NCBI GenBank assembly: GCA_019925095.2
Contig: CM034412.1
Span: 5,515,501-5,579,500 of the forward strand
Direction: 5' to 3'
Origin: Dendrolimus kikuchii
Taxonomy: Eukaryota > Arthropoda > Insecta > Lepidoptera > Lasiocampidae
Length of the DNA: 64,000 bases
Shown: one piece after another, positions 1-12,800 of the stretch
Numbering within the stretch: the first letter of the stretch is position 1
Layout of the letters: the number at the start of each line of letters is the position of its first letter
The notes under the pieces: generated by a model
The model's database searches: none
Seen by the model: the letters and a program-made list of their open reading frames with translations, nothing else
What the model was told of the DNA's origin: nothing
Made by a program: the position numbers and the translations under genes

Positions 1-604
1 AAATTTTAATTTTTTATTAACTAAATTTCTTTCACTTAAATATATAAAAATTATTTGTAATACTCGTATTATAATAAAATGTAAATTTTTATTACTTTTC
101 TTTTTTATTTGAACAGTTTTGATTGAGTTTAGGGGTGTCACCTACAATATCCGCCACGGGTGCCACCCATGTTAGCTACGCCACTGACAACCAGCATCAT
201 AGTTCATTACTTAAAAGCACAATGCTGTCGGCACAATAAATAGAAGCAAGGAACTCCCTTATATACAATACTTGCACAGTAATAGCGTTTTGTTTTAAAT
301 AAAATGGTCATAAATTATAATTTGAACATAGCTGGCGGTTGTTAGGGCGTTAATCTTGTGAATGGCTTAACTTTCCATCTGTGGTACTGACTGTGGCCAA
401 ATGCGTTTTGTTTATAGTGCTAGAAAATAACGCCATTAATGACTAGCTATATTAGCAGATATACATATGTTATCTGTCAATGCTTAACGCCAATAAGTGT
501 TGCCTCTCAAATAACGCATTAAATCCTTGATTACATCTGCGTGATATATTTAATAAAATTACCCCAGGTGTAGTGGGGGCATTGTGACTACCAATATTAT
601 TAAA

Positions 605-740
605 GCTCGTTTCTATTATCTTACCAACCGTACATTTGCCTATAAATTAAAATTTGCCATTTAAGCTCCATACAGGTGTCAAAATTCAACCGATGGTAAG
701 GTGAATGAATTGTTGGTAAAATATAGGAACGGATCATAAG
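605..740. mobile_element. Small inverted-repeat element (MITE family M), copy 1
   Basis: The left arm reads TTTCTATTATCTTACCAA and the right arm is its near reverse complement, TTGGTAAAATATAGGAA. The middle carries the family words TGTCAAAATT and ATGGTAAGG. The same layout recurs at 2166, 7927, 8349, 36102 and 51552, so it is a dispersed non-autonomous DNA element. No transposase is present in any copy. Confidence 0.6.
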
Positions 741-2165
741 CGATCTTCCAAAAGTGGCCGCTTTATACCCTTAGACAACAATATGTAAATTTACAAAAAA
801 ATAATAATAGAAAATGCCTTTGTCATGGAAAAAAATGTATGTAATTGTTTCTATAATAAAACGATTATTACTCTAAAAATAGTTTTATTATAATTTTAAA
901 CATAAATAACCTAATTGCTCATAAAAATAATTTATAGTCCCAGGCTGCAGAAACATAAAATCTTGTTAATAGTATAAAGTGTGTTTTCGATAACAAAATG
1001 TCGATTGTAAGTATAGTGGTGTTTTTGTATATCAAATCAAAAAATAAAGACTAGTAGTGCCCTTTAGAATAGCATATTTACAGCGAGTTCCACTAGTAGC
1101 TCACGACACTGTTCCACAAGGCAACCGCGGTCGTTGGGTCGTGGCGAGTCACTAATGACGTCATCATTTTCGATCACACAACGCTCACAACGCCCCATGT
1201 CAAGAGGTGGGTCGAATAACCGTTCCACTTGGGTTTACGATTGTAACGCCGGCAAGCAAGTGGAACGGGAAAAATCGCGTTCGTTGCGAGTCTCTAATGG
1301 AACGTAGCCTTAGATTGGATTTAATTAAAAATCTGTACAACAATACAATCACTTATTAAACGTCGCAGCCTCATAGATTTTGTGAGAGCGCCGTACAGTA
1401 CTACACAAATTATAATTCCGATCGGCAGTGTCCATTTGCGCAGACAAGGCGGATCGGTTTCCAAATGTCAATAATCTATATTGAACTTTATTCACAAGGA
1501 GAAAAGGCAGACTGTTGCTTGCTATGCATTCATAGCTCTATCTCGCTTACACGGTTCTTACACTGTCGCGTGTAAAATTAGTTTACTGCGCTGGTACATT
1601 GGGAGAAAATAGTTGTGCAAAACTGTACCTACTTATAACATCACAAGTAAAAGGTCTCAAAGAGCCAATAATATTTATTTGAAAAGTAATTAACATTTTT
1701 CCTATGATATTTTAATAATTTTAACGCCTGTTTTTTTATATGTCTGCATCCCTTTTTCCAGTTTTATTTTTTCAATAAATCTATATTTCACATAAGTTAG
1801 AAGCAAATTAAACATTAAATTGTGAACCTTACTTAAATAAGAAAATTATGAAAACGTAAATTTCTCTATTATAAAATTAGTTACTCATTTTAGTCACTCT
1901 GACATTAAGGTACATTATGACCGTGTATATGGGGCCTTCATTGCCATAGGGTCAATCGCTCGATCTGCCCTCACGAATATAAAAGCGGTATCTCAAAAAA
2001 TTTAATTACTGTTTTTTATGTAAAACGATAGCTTGAGGAATTTTGCACCTGATGGACTAGGCAAAATAATCCTATCTATAAATTGTTTTTCCTTAGATCA
2101 TTTTCGTACATTACAACCAGGATTTTTGCAATGAATTACACAATTTCATGGTGTTTAAATGTCTA

Positions 2166-2285
2166 ATAGCTGGCTCCTATATCTTACTATTGATCCACAC
2201 TACCTTTTGTTAAATTTGGACATCGTTTGTATGGAGCTTATGTCAAATTTTTACTGATCCAATAGTAAGGTAAATGAACCATACA
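2166..2285. mobile_element. MITE family M, copy 2
   Basis: Opens with GCTGGCTCCTATATCTTAC and closes with the inverted partner AGTAAGGTAAATGAAC. The centre reads TGTATGGAGCTTATGTCAAA without interruption, which makes it the reference for the empty site in the copy at 36102. Confidence 0.6.
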
Positions 2286-3027
2286 TCATGTGAAATACAC
2301 ATAATTAAGATACCGCTTTTTCAGCATAGGAGGACAGCGCTGGGCGTTTTCGAGTAATCAGAGCTGCGTTGCAGGGGCCCAAGTCTGTAACTTTCACAGA
2401 AAAACCAAAATGGGACAAATTATATCTATTCGAATGACAATGGTCAAATATCTGTAGTCTCTAAAATTCATATTAAATCGGTCTCTGTTAAATCAAGATT
2501 GATTCAATAGTGAGTTGAGATGGTTTAAAGACAACCAAACTATCAAAAGGTATGGTTTTAATTCAATTTGAGTTACAGACTCAGTAATATTGAAGGAATC
2601 AAACCGTTTAACCTTTGATAAAATGTCCAAAAAGAGCCAGTAATCCCTTGGCCCTGTCCATATCCCATAAGATCTGTGAGTGTGGCAGAGAGTGTTATTG
2701 TTACAATAATTTAATGTGGTTAGTATAATAAATTATTATGAGTATAAATACAGTCCACTAGCTTGTAGGCTTTTATCCAAATTTTGTATACATTGCATTA
2801 CGGTAAAGATCTTTCAATGTAGGTCGATAATTATTATTATATTTTATCTCACCATTCCTGTAACTTATTAGTTTATAAAATATTCAATTCCATAAAGGGC
2901 TGTACTACACTATATTGATAGAAAAACTCTATAGTGTGACAAATTCAATAATTCAACAGATCTGATCAATATTGATCAACTGTATAAAACTAAAATTATA
3001 TATGATTTGAGAACACAAACTATAATG

Positions 3028-6000
3028 TTAGTCTACAAAGTCAAATTGATCTAGAAAGGTATTATCCACGCCCAGCGCCGCACCAAGACTTTGCCTTGAT
3101 GTTTTGTCCAATCTCTTATCTATGTCCATAAACATCTGGTCCATACAATCAGTATTCTCTAAATGTGTGCTGCAACTTGGACTTAACAGATCTGGCAATA
3201 AAATCTTTTTTACTTTCACCTCTTGGACATTATTTTCATTAGAAACTATTTTCCTAAATCTTTGAATTATCTTCTCTAAAGAATTAGTTTTTTTAATAAT
3301 CGGTGGATTTGTTTTTGGTGTTTCAGTCTTTTCAATGCATTGTGACTTTAAATCATCTTTAATTTCTAGCTCCTTTTCCATTTCCTGTAAAACAATGTTA
3401 ATCTTTGCTTCTTTACATGGAGTTAATACTATAGCAGGCATATTAAAACCTTCAATCTCTCTAGAACTTTCTGCGATAACTCGAGGTGTGCTGTCTTTAC
3501 TATCTAATGCAGCGATTCCTGATACTTCTAGAAAATTCTCAGGCATAATTGACAGTCTTCGTTTATTTAGTGTTCCATAAGTTTTTCTTTGTCTGTTTTC
3601 AAATAGATCTGGTGAAGAATAACTTCTGAACAAGCCCTTGCTCTCATTAGAAGTATTGTGTTCAGCAAAAAGAGTAGCTTGAAGTTTAGCATCTGGTCTT
3701 TTAGTTTTATGTTTATATTTCTTTGAGCTACTTGTCTTTTTTGCTGATAGCAATCTTATTATTTGCTGTTTTGTGAAACCTGTCCCACATTCTGCCATTG
3801 TCTCATTTGCTTTGTCAATTTTAGGCACTATTGACAAGTTATGAAAGTCCTGTGTCATGTTCAAACGATCATACGAATTTGCAGGACATGATATTAAACT
3901 CTTATAACCTTGCTGTGGAGCTTGATACAAGGGTGCTGCTAACAGTGATCTTGATCGAGTTTTTGAAAAAGCTGAATTGGGTCTTCTTAGTAAATTGAAC
4001 TGATGTTTAGCTGTTTTCAAAGGTGTAAAGGTGTTAAAAGAAATTTGATTTTGGTGGTGTTTGTGGTTTAATATATCTGAGAGATCAGGTAAGTCTGGTA
4101 TTTCAAATACTGATTTCAGGTGGTTGTTGGCTGGTGATATGAAGGGAGTTGTTGCCTCAGAGTTTGCCTAAAAATAAAAAAAATATGATTTATTATGAAA
4201 ATGTTACTGCTGATAATGCTGTGACCATTTAAGATATAACTTTTAAAACTAATTTGTATATTTTTGTATTGGAAGCTTAGATTCCACACTCAAGAGAAGC
4301 TGATAGGGGCCAATGGGTATGGGGGTACAAAATTTAAGAAAAGTCTACTAACTGTAATAAAATCATGTGACACAGTGCATGCCATAATTGCAGTATTTAT
4401 CAAGCTTTTGTCAATCATAATGGAACATTGAAGTAGAATTGAATTGAATGTAGTATAAAAATTGTATGAAAGTGCAGCTATTGTAATTAAGGAGTAACAC
4501 ATTAAAATTTCATTATTACTAATGGAAAATTTTCACCAACTAAGAAGAAAATATGAATGACTTATTCCTGAAAAATATTAGTTTGCCCCTCATGGTTATT
4601 GAAAATACAGGTATCAAAATGAAAATACTTTGTGGTACAAGTTAGAAACAGCCACCTATATTCTGCTAGAATGCAGAGGTGTGGACCATTACAGGTTGAA
4701 GTATCTGGATGCTCCAGGTAGCCTCCAGAAAGCCTTTGGCAAAATCAAGAAGCTGGTGGATTACCTGGAAAAGCTGAGCTAGATAGAGTAGTTTATCATC
4801 CAACCTTGCACACAAAATAGGTGTTACATCGTCGAGTTGCAGAAACCACTCATTGGGATAAGAAGAAAGAAGAAGTACAAATTTATGATGTATTAAAATC
4901 TATATGAACTTTTTATAATACAAATTACCTGTAGTTTTGCCTCAGCTTTCATAATTCTGATAAGTAACTCTTGCAAAGTTGAGACATGATCTTCATATAC
5001 TTTCAATCCATTATCCATACATTCATTAAATCTGTATATATCATCATCAATCTCTATATTTTTCAATATAAAAGAGATAGCTATGAGAAACCCTCTCACG
5101 AGATTAGGAAAGCTTAAACAGTCATCCCTTATTATATTTTTTAATATGTATTTTTGTTCACTATTCACTTGATTTTCTAACTCTTTCGTGCATATTACAT
5201 CAATTTTTGGATTATATTCTATCATATATGCACTTTTATCCATTTCACCAGTGTACCGAGATATTACTGTTTTTGTATTATCAAATGTTGCTTGTGCTGT
5301 ATTTAATACTGGTTTTGTTTTCAATGACCAAGTTTCTTCCATTTCTTCAATAACCTTATCTGTGCATACTAACCAATCATCAAAAAACTTTGCAGGCTTA
5401 TCAACGTTCTTAATACTTATAATATAAGCTCTAGTTGCTTCATCTAAATCATGAGTAACAACATAATTATCTATGATGTCATTAATATAATCTATAGCTC
5501 TGCTTGATTTTAATTTTTCTTCCATTTGTGTAATTTTATTTCGAAATAACTCAGCCATTTTTTCTATGATTTTGCACTTTTTCATATAATTGGAATATTT
5601 ATTTAACATCGCCTTGGTTGTTTGATTTATTTCTTCAATAAAACCATCCTTATGTTTTGATTTGTACTTTTCAGTCATACCATTGTAAAGCTGCTTATGA
5701 TTGTCTGTTTTCATATTAGCTAATAGTAATTTTTGTACTGCTAGCTGGGACATTTGATAGAACAATTTTACCACTTTGAATGAACTCGGGTTTACCAAGT
5801 AAGAAGACAAAACAGAAGACAGCAAACCCTTATTACTGTAGTCGTTTATAAACCTTGCCAATTCATTTCGAAACACTTTTTCCGTCTTAGTATCGTATAA
5901 AGGCCATGTAAAAGTATTTGAAACTTGCTCGTCTAAGATCGAAACTAAATAATAGCACAAGTGATATAGAAAGTTCTGTGTTGGTTTTTCTAAGATATTT

Positions 6001-6125
6001 TCTTTGAATGTTAATCGTGATAGTTCACAGGACATTGGCTGCAGCCTATTTAGTAATCCGAGATTTAAAAATGTTTCTTTTTTCCACACCAAAACAAGCT
6101 CCTTTTGGGTTATTGCGACTGCCAT
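3028..6125 (-). CDS. HAUS6: HAUS augmin-like complex subunit 6 (Dgt6-like)
   Basis: Two exons: 4929-6125 (399 codons, ATG at 6125) and 3028-4167 (379 residues plus TAA). The intron border is CAG|GTAATT...TTTTTAG|GC, and the phase is 0. The first exon starts MAVAITQKELVLVWKKE, followed by a helical region (LGLLNRLQPM, NFLYHLCYYLVSILDEQ, FRNELARFINDYSNKG) that resembles the conserved HAUS6 N-terminal domain in residues about 10-230. The second exon is serine- and basic-rich and low in obvious domains, as in the family's tail. HAUS6 belongs to the eight-subunit augmin complex that brings gamma-tubulin to spindle microtubules so that new microtubules branch from old ones. The predicted 778 residues fall between the fly and human proteins. 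The exon-2 reading frame is open from its splice border, so the internal TTG at 4020 is not a start. Identity rests on the N-terminal resemblance and could be another HAUS/Dgt subunit; I consider that unlikely. Confidence 0.82.
4640..4880 (+). mobile_element. Non-LTR retrotransposon 3' remnant in the HAUS6 intron
   Basis: Reading the plus strand gives a LLECRGVDHYRLKYLDAPG-like frame ending KKLVDYLEKLS and a stop. This resembles the C-terminal zinc-knuckle tail (CP.C...H.L..C) of jockey/R1-like LINEs, though the first cysteines are lost. It is followed by GATAAGAAGAAAGAAGAAG, an A/G-rich tail as left by retroposition. It is antisense to HAUS6. Only the last 70 or so codons remain. Confidence 0.55.
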
Positions 6126-6846
6126 GACCCTTAGTATGTTCTATATTTCTACACCAATTCTAGAATGTACGAATTTCGTGAACCTTAAATGCACTATAAT
6201 TATAATTAAACATTTAGTATAGGCAATGATTTTTCAAAAAAATATCAAACGTAAATTTTCCGTTATTGCAATACGTCGCGTTGGTAAACATTCGTTGAGA
6301 AATGAGAAATATAAAAAGCATAGAGTCATGAATAATGAGTGAGAATACTGTATTAGTATCAGTAGAAATAATCATTGTCCATAAAAATATCTTTTTACAT
6401 TTCTGTAAAGTCAGTTACGTAATTTAAAATATATCTTACAAAATATTTTTAAATTATTTTTTTATAATTAAAAAATATGTTCGATTTTACTATTGATAAT
6501 TTTGAACGAAATAATTCTTGTAATCCATTTTACGTAAATTTTTATTGGAAACAAAAAGCATTTTATACCTTGAAAAACTTATTTTAATAGACTAAAAAAA
6601 GGCCATGAATATTTTATTATACTGTTTGAACTATTAAGAGAACGGATATATATATACAATTATAATATAATTAAGACACAGTTTTATTATATATTATTAG
6701 GATCCTAGGCAACAGGCATAATCCACAAAGCATAAAGGAATGTAATAATATAACCTCCAAATTTTCAACGCGGTTAGCAGCTTAACCACGCTAATTTTGT
6801 TTGTTGTTCTAAACAGTATGAAAATGTACCTAAATCATACGTGAAA
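6126..6846. promoter_or_regulatory. Shared divergent upstream region of HAUS6 and NOP56
   Basis: About 720 bases separate the HAUS6 start codon on the minus strand from the candidate NOP56 start codon on the plus strand. No repeat or other open frame intervenes, so both promoters must lie here unless one gene has a distant leader exon. The sequence is very AT-rich with no CpG cluster and no TATA box I would trust. That both genes are controlled from here is inference from layout. Confidence 0.5.
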
Positions 6847-9800
6847 ATGGTTCGTAACTGTTCTTTATTAATAATATTCAAAGATTATTATTTTTTATTT
6901 ACGTAATATTAATATTTCTGACATCATTGCGAAGGTTTTTATTACACTCACTCATTTCATAAGCTGCGGCTGCAAAGCTGTAATAACAAAACTTGAATAT
7001 GCCCTTTATTATACACGGATATACAGGCCAAAGGTTTAATCATTTACGTGGGTTAGTAAAACTATAGCTAAATATATTTCAATTTATTTGTTTGATATAG
7101 AGCAAGTTATATGTGTTATACGAACACAGTGCAGGCTTTGCCCTATTCAGAGTGACAGAGTTTGAAGAATTGGCAGCATTTTTGCCCCAAGTTGAAGAAT
7201 CTGTGACAGATTTGCAGCGGTTCAACTCTGTTGTGACACTGATTGCGTTCCAGCCTTTCAAGTCTGCTGTAGTTGCTTTGGAGAATATCAATGCTATTTC
7301 TGAAGGTATGTGAATTTCTTATATCACATTAAAGCATATAATTTACATCATAGTATATTGCTGTTGACGGTCTTGTTTTCTGTATAGGTGTTGTATGACT
7401 TAGAGTAGTTTATGTAGATGGCGTCAACTTCTATGTCCCCCATTAGGGGGTGTCTATTAATTATGCTTCACGTAATTGATGTATGTCCGATTAGTGAAAG
7501 TGCATTCCAAAAGATGAAAAGAAGAAAGATTTGTGTCTTAAATATACTCGTAGATTGTATTGTGTGGAAGCAAAATACAAATTATCATGTATTTACAGGA
7601 ATATATTTTGTTTAAGCACATTAATAAAACTCATTCCAATTTTTTTGACATTGTCATTCTAAAGTTTTAACTGAAGAAAGCTAAAATGTTAAATTAGGGA
7701 CATGCATAAAGACGTGTCACATCATTAACTTAAAACAGCTTCTATAGTTTATGTTTTATTCAATAGTATGTTACTAAATATCAACACCTACTTGTATTAC
7801 TCAAGCACAGGAGTCGCTGATATCGAATTCATAGAACTAATCACTTAAAGGTAACTAGTAATTCAGGATTAGGAATAATTCCATTTACTCCATGTTATAT
7901 GAATTAAACTGATGCAGCATGTGTTTTATGGCTGGTTCCTATATTACTTTTCATTCACTTACCTTACCATCGGTTAAATTTTGACATTAGTTGTACAGAG
8001 CTTTGTCAAACTTTAACCAAAAGTAAGGCAAATGAATTGTCAGTAAGATATAAGAACTGACCATTAAATATGTTTTTGATGTCTGATGCATAAAGTATAG
8101 TTCAATCTAATTAATTTTAATAACTAGGTATATTACCAGAAGACCTAAACCTATTTCTGGAGGGAGCTCTACCCAAACGTAAGAAGAGGGCAAAATGTAC
8201 CCTGGGAGTGCTGGACCCCAAGCTAGGTGCTACCATCAGTGAAGCTCTTGAAATACCATGCTCGCACACAGGAGCTGTTCCAGAGATACTGAGAGGTAAA
8301 GTAATTTGATTATAGATCTCTAAATTACTTGAAGAGATAACTTTAGTGGTCGGTGCGTATATCTTACTATTCATTCACTCGTTTTACCATTGCTAGAGAT
8401 TGACATATTTGAAAAACAAACATATCTAATTAAAAGTTATTTAAATGAAAAAAAAAAACTATTTTTAAATTAACTCAGTTTTCATAGAAATTATTAATTA
8501 TAATTCATGTGAAACATAACCAATGGCAAAATTCAAAATTTTACCAGTTGAGACTTATACCATTGTTTCTCAACCTGGGGCTTGCAATCTGTTAAAGAAA
8601 CAAGACCTATGCACCATATAAAAGATTCAATTGAATCAAATGTATAAATTAATTAACATATTATAATTCTGTAGCGAAGGGTTCACAAGACTTTCTTTAA
8701 GTTTTTGGTTTTTTCGTGGGTCATAATGGACAAAAAATCCTCGAGAAACAATGACATAGACATTTATTGAATTAAATATTGGTGGCATAACTGTCGAAAC
8801 ATTGACACACTAGAGGACGGAAGAGCATACAAAAAAATCTTAAGTACAATAGTTAATCGGTAAAACAAAAGATTGCCTTATGACTAAAACAATGTTCTCT
8901 TCTAGGCATCCTGACATGAAGGAAGTACTAATCTCTATTTTTTATACATGTAGATAGAGATAGTATGAATTTTCAGTATTGTTTTTCAGGTATCCGCCAT
9001 CATTTCCATGCTCTCATAAAGGGGCTGACGTTGAAGGCATGCAGCGTCGCACAGCTAGGTCTTGGCCACTCGTACTCGCGTGCGCGGGTCAAGTTCAATG
9101 TCCACCGTGTGGACAACATGATCATACAATCCATTGCACTCTTGGATCAGTTAGATAAGGATGTTAACACGTTTTCTATGAGGATCAGGTGATAATAATT
9201 GTACATATTCTGGTGGTTTAATTTCATCAAAAAAATTCACACAGTGCTCTTCTGACGCAATAAAATTTCAAAATTGATTCTTAAGTTGGACTTCTTAAAA
9301 GATGTATGGGAAAAGATTTTTTTGCTATTTCTGAATCTTTTAGTACTACTCTAATGATGTTGGTGATAGAAGTTTTTGATCAGTATTAGAAACAGGATAG
9401 ACTGATATTTAAAAAAAAATGTGCACAATTTTAGTACAAAATGTAGGGAAAGGTTTTTTTGAAATTTCAGACTTTTTGTAGTACTCCAATCTGGGTTGGC
9501 CCCCATAGATGTTTTTGATCAGTATCAGAAACAAGGTTGATTGGCATCAAAAAAATTTTTTGTGTAAAATGGCAATTTTCTTGCCAACTGTAAATTTTTT
9601 TGAAAATCTGTGAATGGGGATCATAAATTCACAAAAAACTATGGATAGTTTCCTAAGATCATTTCTGTACCTGCTATGGTTAAAAGGTACTTCTCCTTTC
9701 TGCCCCGCTGAAAGTTTTCATCCTGTATACAAAAATACATACATATACTAATATAAGTGAAATAGAACTATATTAGTTACATCAAAATCTGTCTAATAGT

Positions 9801-12800
9801 TTCCTCGTACTTGAGGTAGTGAGATAACATGCATGCTAATGATCTTGCGGTAGAAAATAAATACTGAAGACTAATCGAATTGCAAACAAAAACATGAAGA
9901 AAGTTAATTCCAGTCTACAGAGTAGCCACCCTAAAGTCAACTGGGATTTAATGCCTCAAAGTGTAGCCTAAACATATAAGATTATAATTCATAGTATGTC
10001 ACTTAGGTAGGTATCAATGTGTTTTATATTGATACCTAAGAATATATTGGAGGTTGCATTATGAATCCTGGTTGCATTCGGAACTCAAAATATGTGTAAT
10101 CTGTCACATGTCAATGTATCGCAAAATGAACTGCAATAAATATCTGAGACTAACATCGTGTGTGCAATAATTTAATATATATACCTTGGACAATACAACA
10201 ATTCCAACAGAATATATTTTTTATTTCAGAGAATGGTACTCATACCACTTCCCAGAGCTTGTCAGTATAGTGCCAGAGAACCATTTATATACGAAATGCG
10301 CAGAATTTATCAAAGACAGGAAATCTCTCACCGAAGAGTCTGTAGAGCCACTCACCGAGATATTGGGTGACTCTGAGAAGGCCCAAGCAATTATAGACGC
10401 ATCGAAAATGTCTATGGGAATGGATATATCGCCTGTTGATTTGATCAATATACAGATGTTTGCTGGAAGAGTAGTGGCCTTAAGTAACTATAGGTATGTA
10501 TCAATATTCTTTTTGGGTATCAAGATACAAAGTATACACAAGTCAAGAGCTCTTGGGGTATGAGGGGAGCCGTGGGGGGGTTGGGAGTGCTCACCCGCTC
10601 AGTGCTCATTTTAATGATGCACAAATCCACATTGACCACTTTTATCGATTTCAATCTCGCATAAGTTGTTGCCTGTATAATACTTGTGTATTGAAAATGA
10701 CTTTCGTCACGTGTTAAAGTAAAAAAAATAATAATAATCCATTCTCAAACATAAGAACTGACCAGAAAAATATAAGAAAATTGTAATATAGAACTCAAAA
10801 ATAATTATTGTTATAAATATTCTGTCAATCAAAAACCGGCTAGGGCTGTGCTTGATAATATTAGTTAAAATAAAAAGGTGGTAATAATTTTACTCTCATT
10901 TTGTTGTACGAGAAAAATTATCCATATTGACTACTTGGAACATCACATCACTAGAAAATTGCCATGTCGACCTGTCGCAAAACTGGCTTAAAGTTCTAGT
11001 TGCTAAACCATACACTAAGAAAGAAGCTGTCGTAAACAATACATATTTAGGGGGGAGGCTCTTTTCAGTTACTATTTTTTACTAGGCAACTGATATTAGA
11101 ATTCTGCCATGCCAGAAGTAAACATTTCACCTTAGTTAATCTTATGTATCCTTTTGTTTTTATATTGTTAAATAGAAGTTTACTAACTGCATTTTTTTTA
11201 TACATTATACATACATAACTTCACGCCAGTTCCGTTGCAGGGTAGGCACGAACAACAGAGCACCATTTAGGCTTATTCTTACACACCTCACTTGCTTCTT
11301 TGACATTCATAACTCTTGTCATGCACACTCGTCTGTTCTTAAGGCTCCTGACATCACCTTCTGCTAGTACACGATCAATTTGATCATGGAAGGTGTGTCG
11401 TGGCCTTCCACGACTTCTGCATCCATCCACTTTTGCATTGTATATCTGTTTAGTCATTCTTTCATCATGTATTCTTTCCACATGCCCGAACCACCGGAGC
11501 AGTCCTTTCCTTATCTTCACCTTCATTTTTTTTGTAATTGTTTATTTTGATGCGCAATAAAGTGTTATCTATCTATTTAACTATACCAATTCCAGAAAGC
11601 AGATAGCGGAGTATCTTCATACGAAAATGAACTCTGTGGCACCTAACTTGACCACCCTGGTGGGCGACCAGGTGGGGGCCAGGCTCATCTCGAAGGCTGG
11701 CTCACTTACGAGCTTGGCTAAATACCCAGCATCCACTTTGCAGATATTAGGTGAGTATACACAACAATATGTGAAGTGTTTTGGAAATCCTCTACTGTAT
11801 TTATGAGTTACAAAATCTAAAAATTAACTTAAAATGACTATAATAGAAATTGGCTCAGAAATCGTATACTGATCCCAAAAATTAAAAAAAAATAGCTTAA
11901 AGCAACTCTAGACCAGCTGTTATACAAAGTTGAATGTCCTTGAAAAAAATGGTATTATATATTTTTTATGTTAAATTCCATAGTACACAGATTTGACTTG
12001 TCGTAAGTAAATTCAGTCAATTTATTTGTCTTTATAAAATGTGTGAATTTGCTTCTTATCTATACTCTGTATTCAGAGGCAACAAATGCATCATGAAATT
12101 TGAGCAGTCTATAGATATACTCATAAAACACGCTTTAACGTTACTGTTTAATTTTTAATGACATACATTTTGGGTATACAATAAAATCCAGGCACATTTT
12201 AGGACATTTAATTCTATTTATAATTATTGTAATTTTTCTATGCCTAACTGGCCAAACATGATGCGTTTTAACTATTGTATCATCATGCATACTGACATGT
12301 AAATACTCATGTTTAAGAAGTAAATTGTCTTTGTCTTAAAATTATATTTATGTAACAATTTAAATGTTTTTTGAATCAGGTGCCGAGAAAGCACTATTCC
12401 GCGCTTTGAAAACTCGTTCCAACACTCCTAAATACGGACTTCTTTACCACTCGACGTTCATCGGCCGCGCCGGCTTGAAGAACAAGGGTCGCATCAGCAG
12501 ATACTTGGCCAATAAATGCTCCATCGCTTCGAGGATCGACTGTTTTTCTGGTAAGTCAAAATTTATTACCCACTAGCTGTGCCCGCGGCTTCGTCCGCGT
12601 GAAATTTGTATTTTGCGGAACCCTAAACAAAATAGCCTAAGTTACTTCTCATAACATCAGCTATCTGCCACTGAAAGTCTGATCAAAATCGGTCCAGCCG
12701 TTTCAAAGATCGGCCAGAACATCCAGACAGACAAAAATAAATTAAAAAATTCAATTTTTGATATAAGTACTGTATTTACTTTCTTAATTCATGAATATTT

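Larger units (their letters stand above)
1..3027. other. Intergenic stretch left of HAUS6
   Basis: AT-rich sequence with no open frame I can defend as a gene. It holds two copies of a small inverted-repeat element (listed separately) and a more GC-rich patch at about 1081-1310 that contains several ACGTCA/GTCGTGG-like words but no frame. The last 200 bases would hold the HAUS6 3' end; I could not pick out a clear AATAAA there on the minus strand. Confidence 0.6.

Noticed and set aside
8117..8374. Minus-strand frame of 85 codons
   Set aside because: It lies opposite a NOP56 exon whose plus-strand reading matches the family and joins in phase with its neighbours.
9350..9410. TGATGT...CTGA words in a NOP56 intron as a box C/D snoRNA
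   Set aside because: Box C is imperfect, the spacing is too short and no terminal stem pairs. NOP56 introns are a known snoRNA home, so I looked, but found none I could support.
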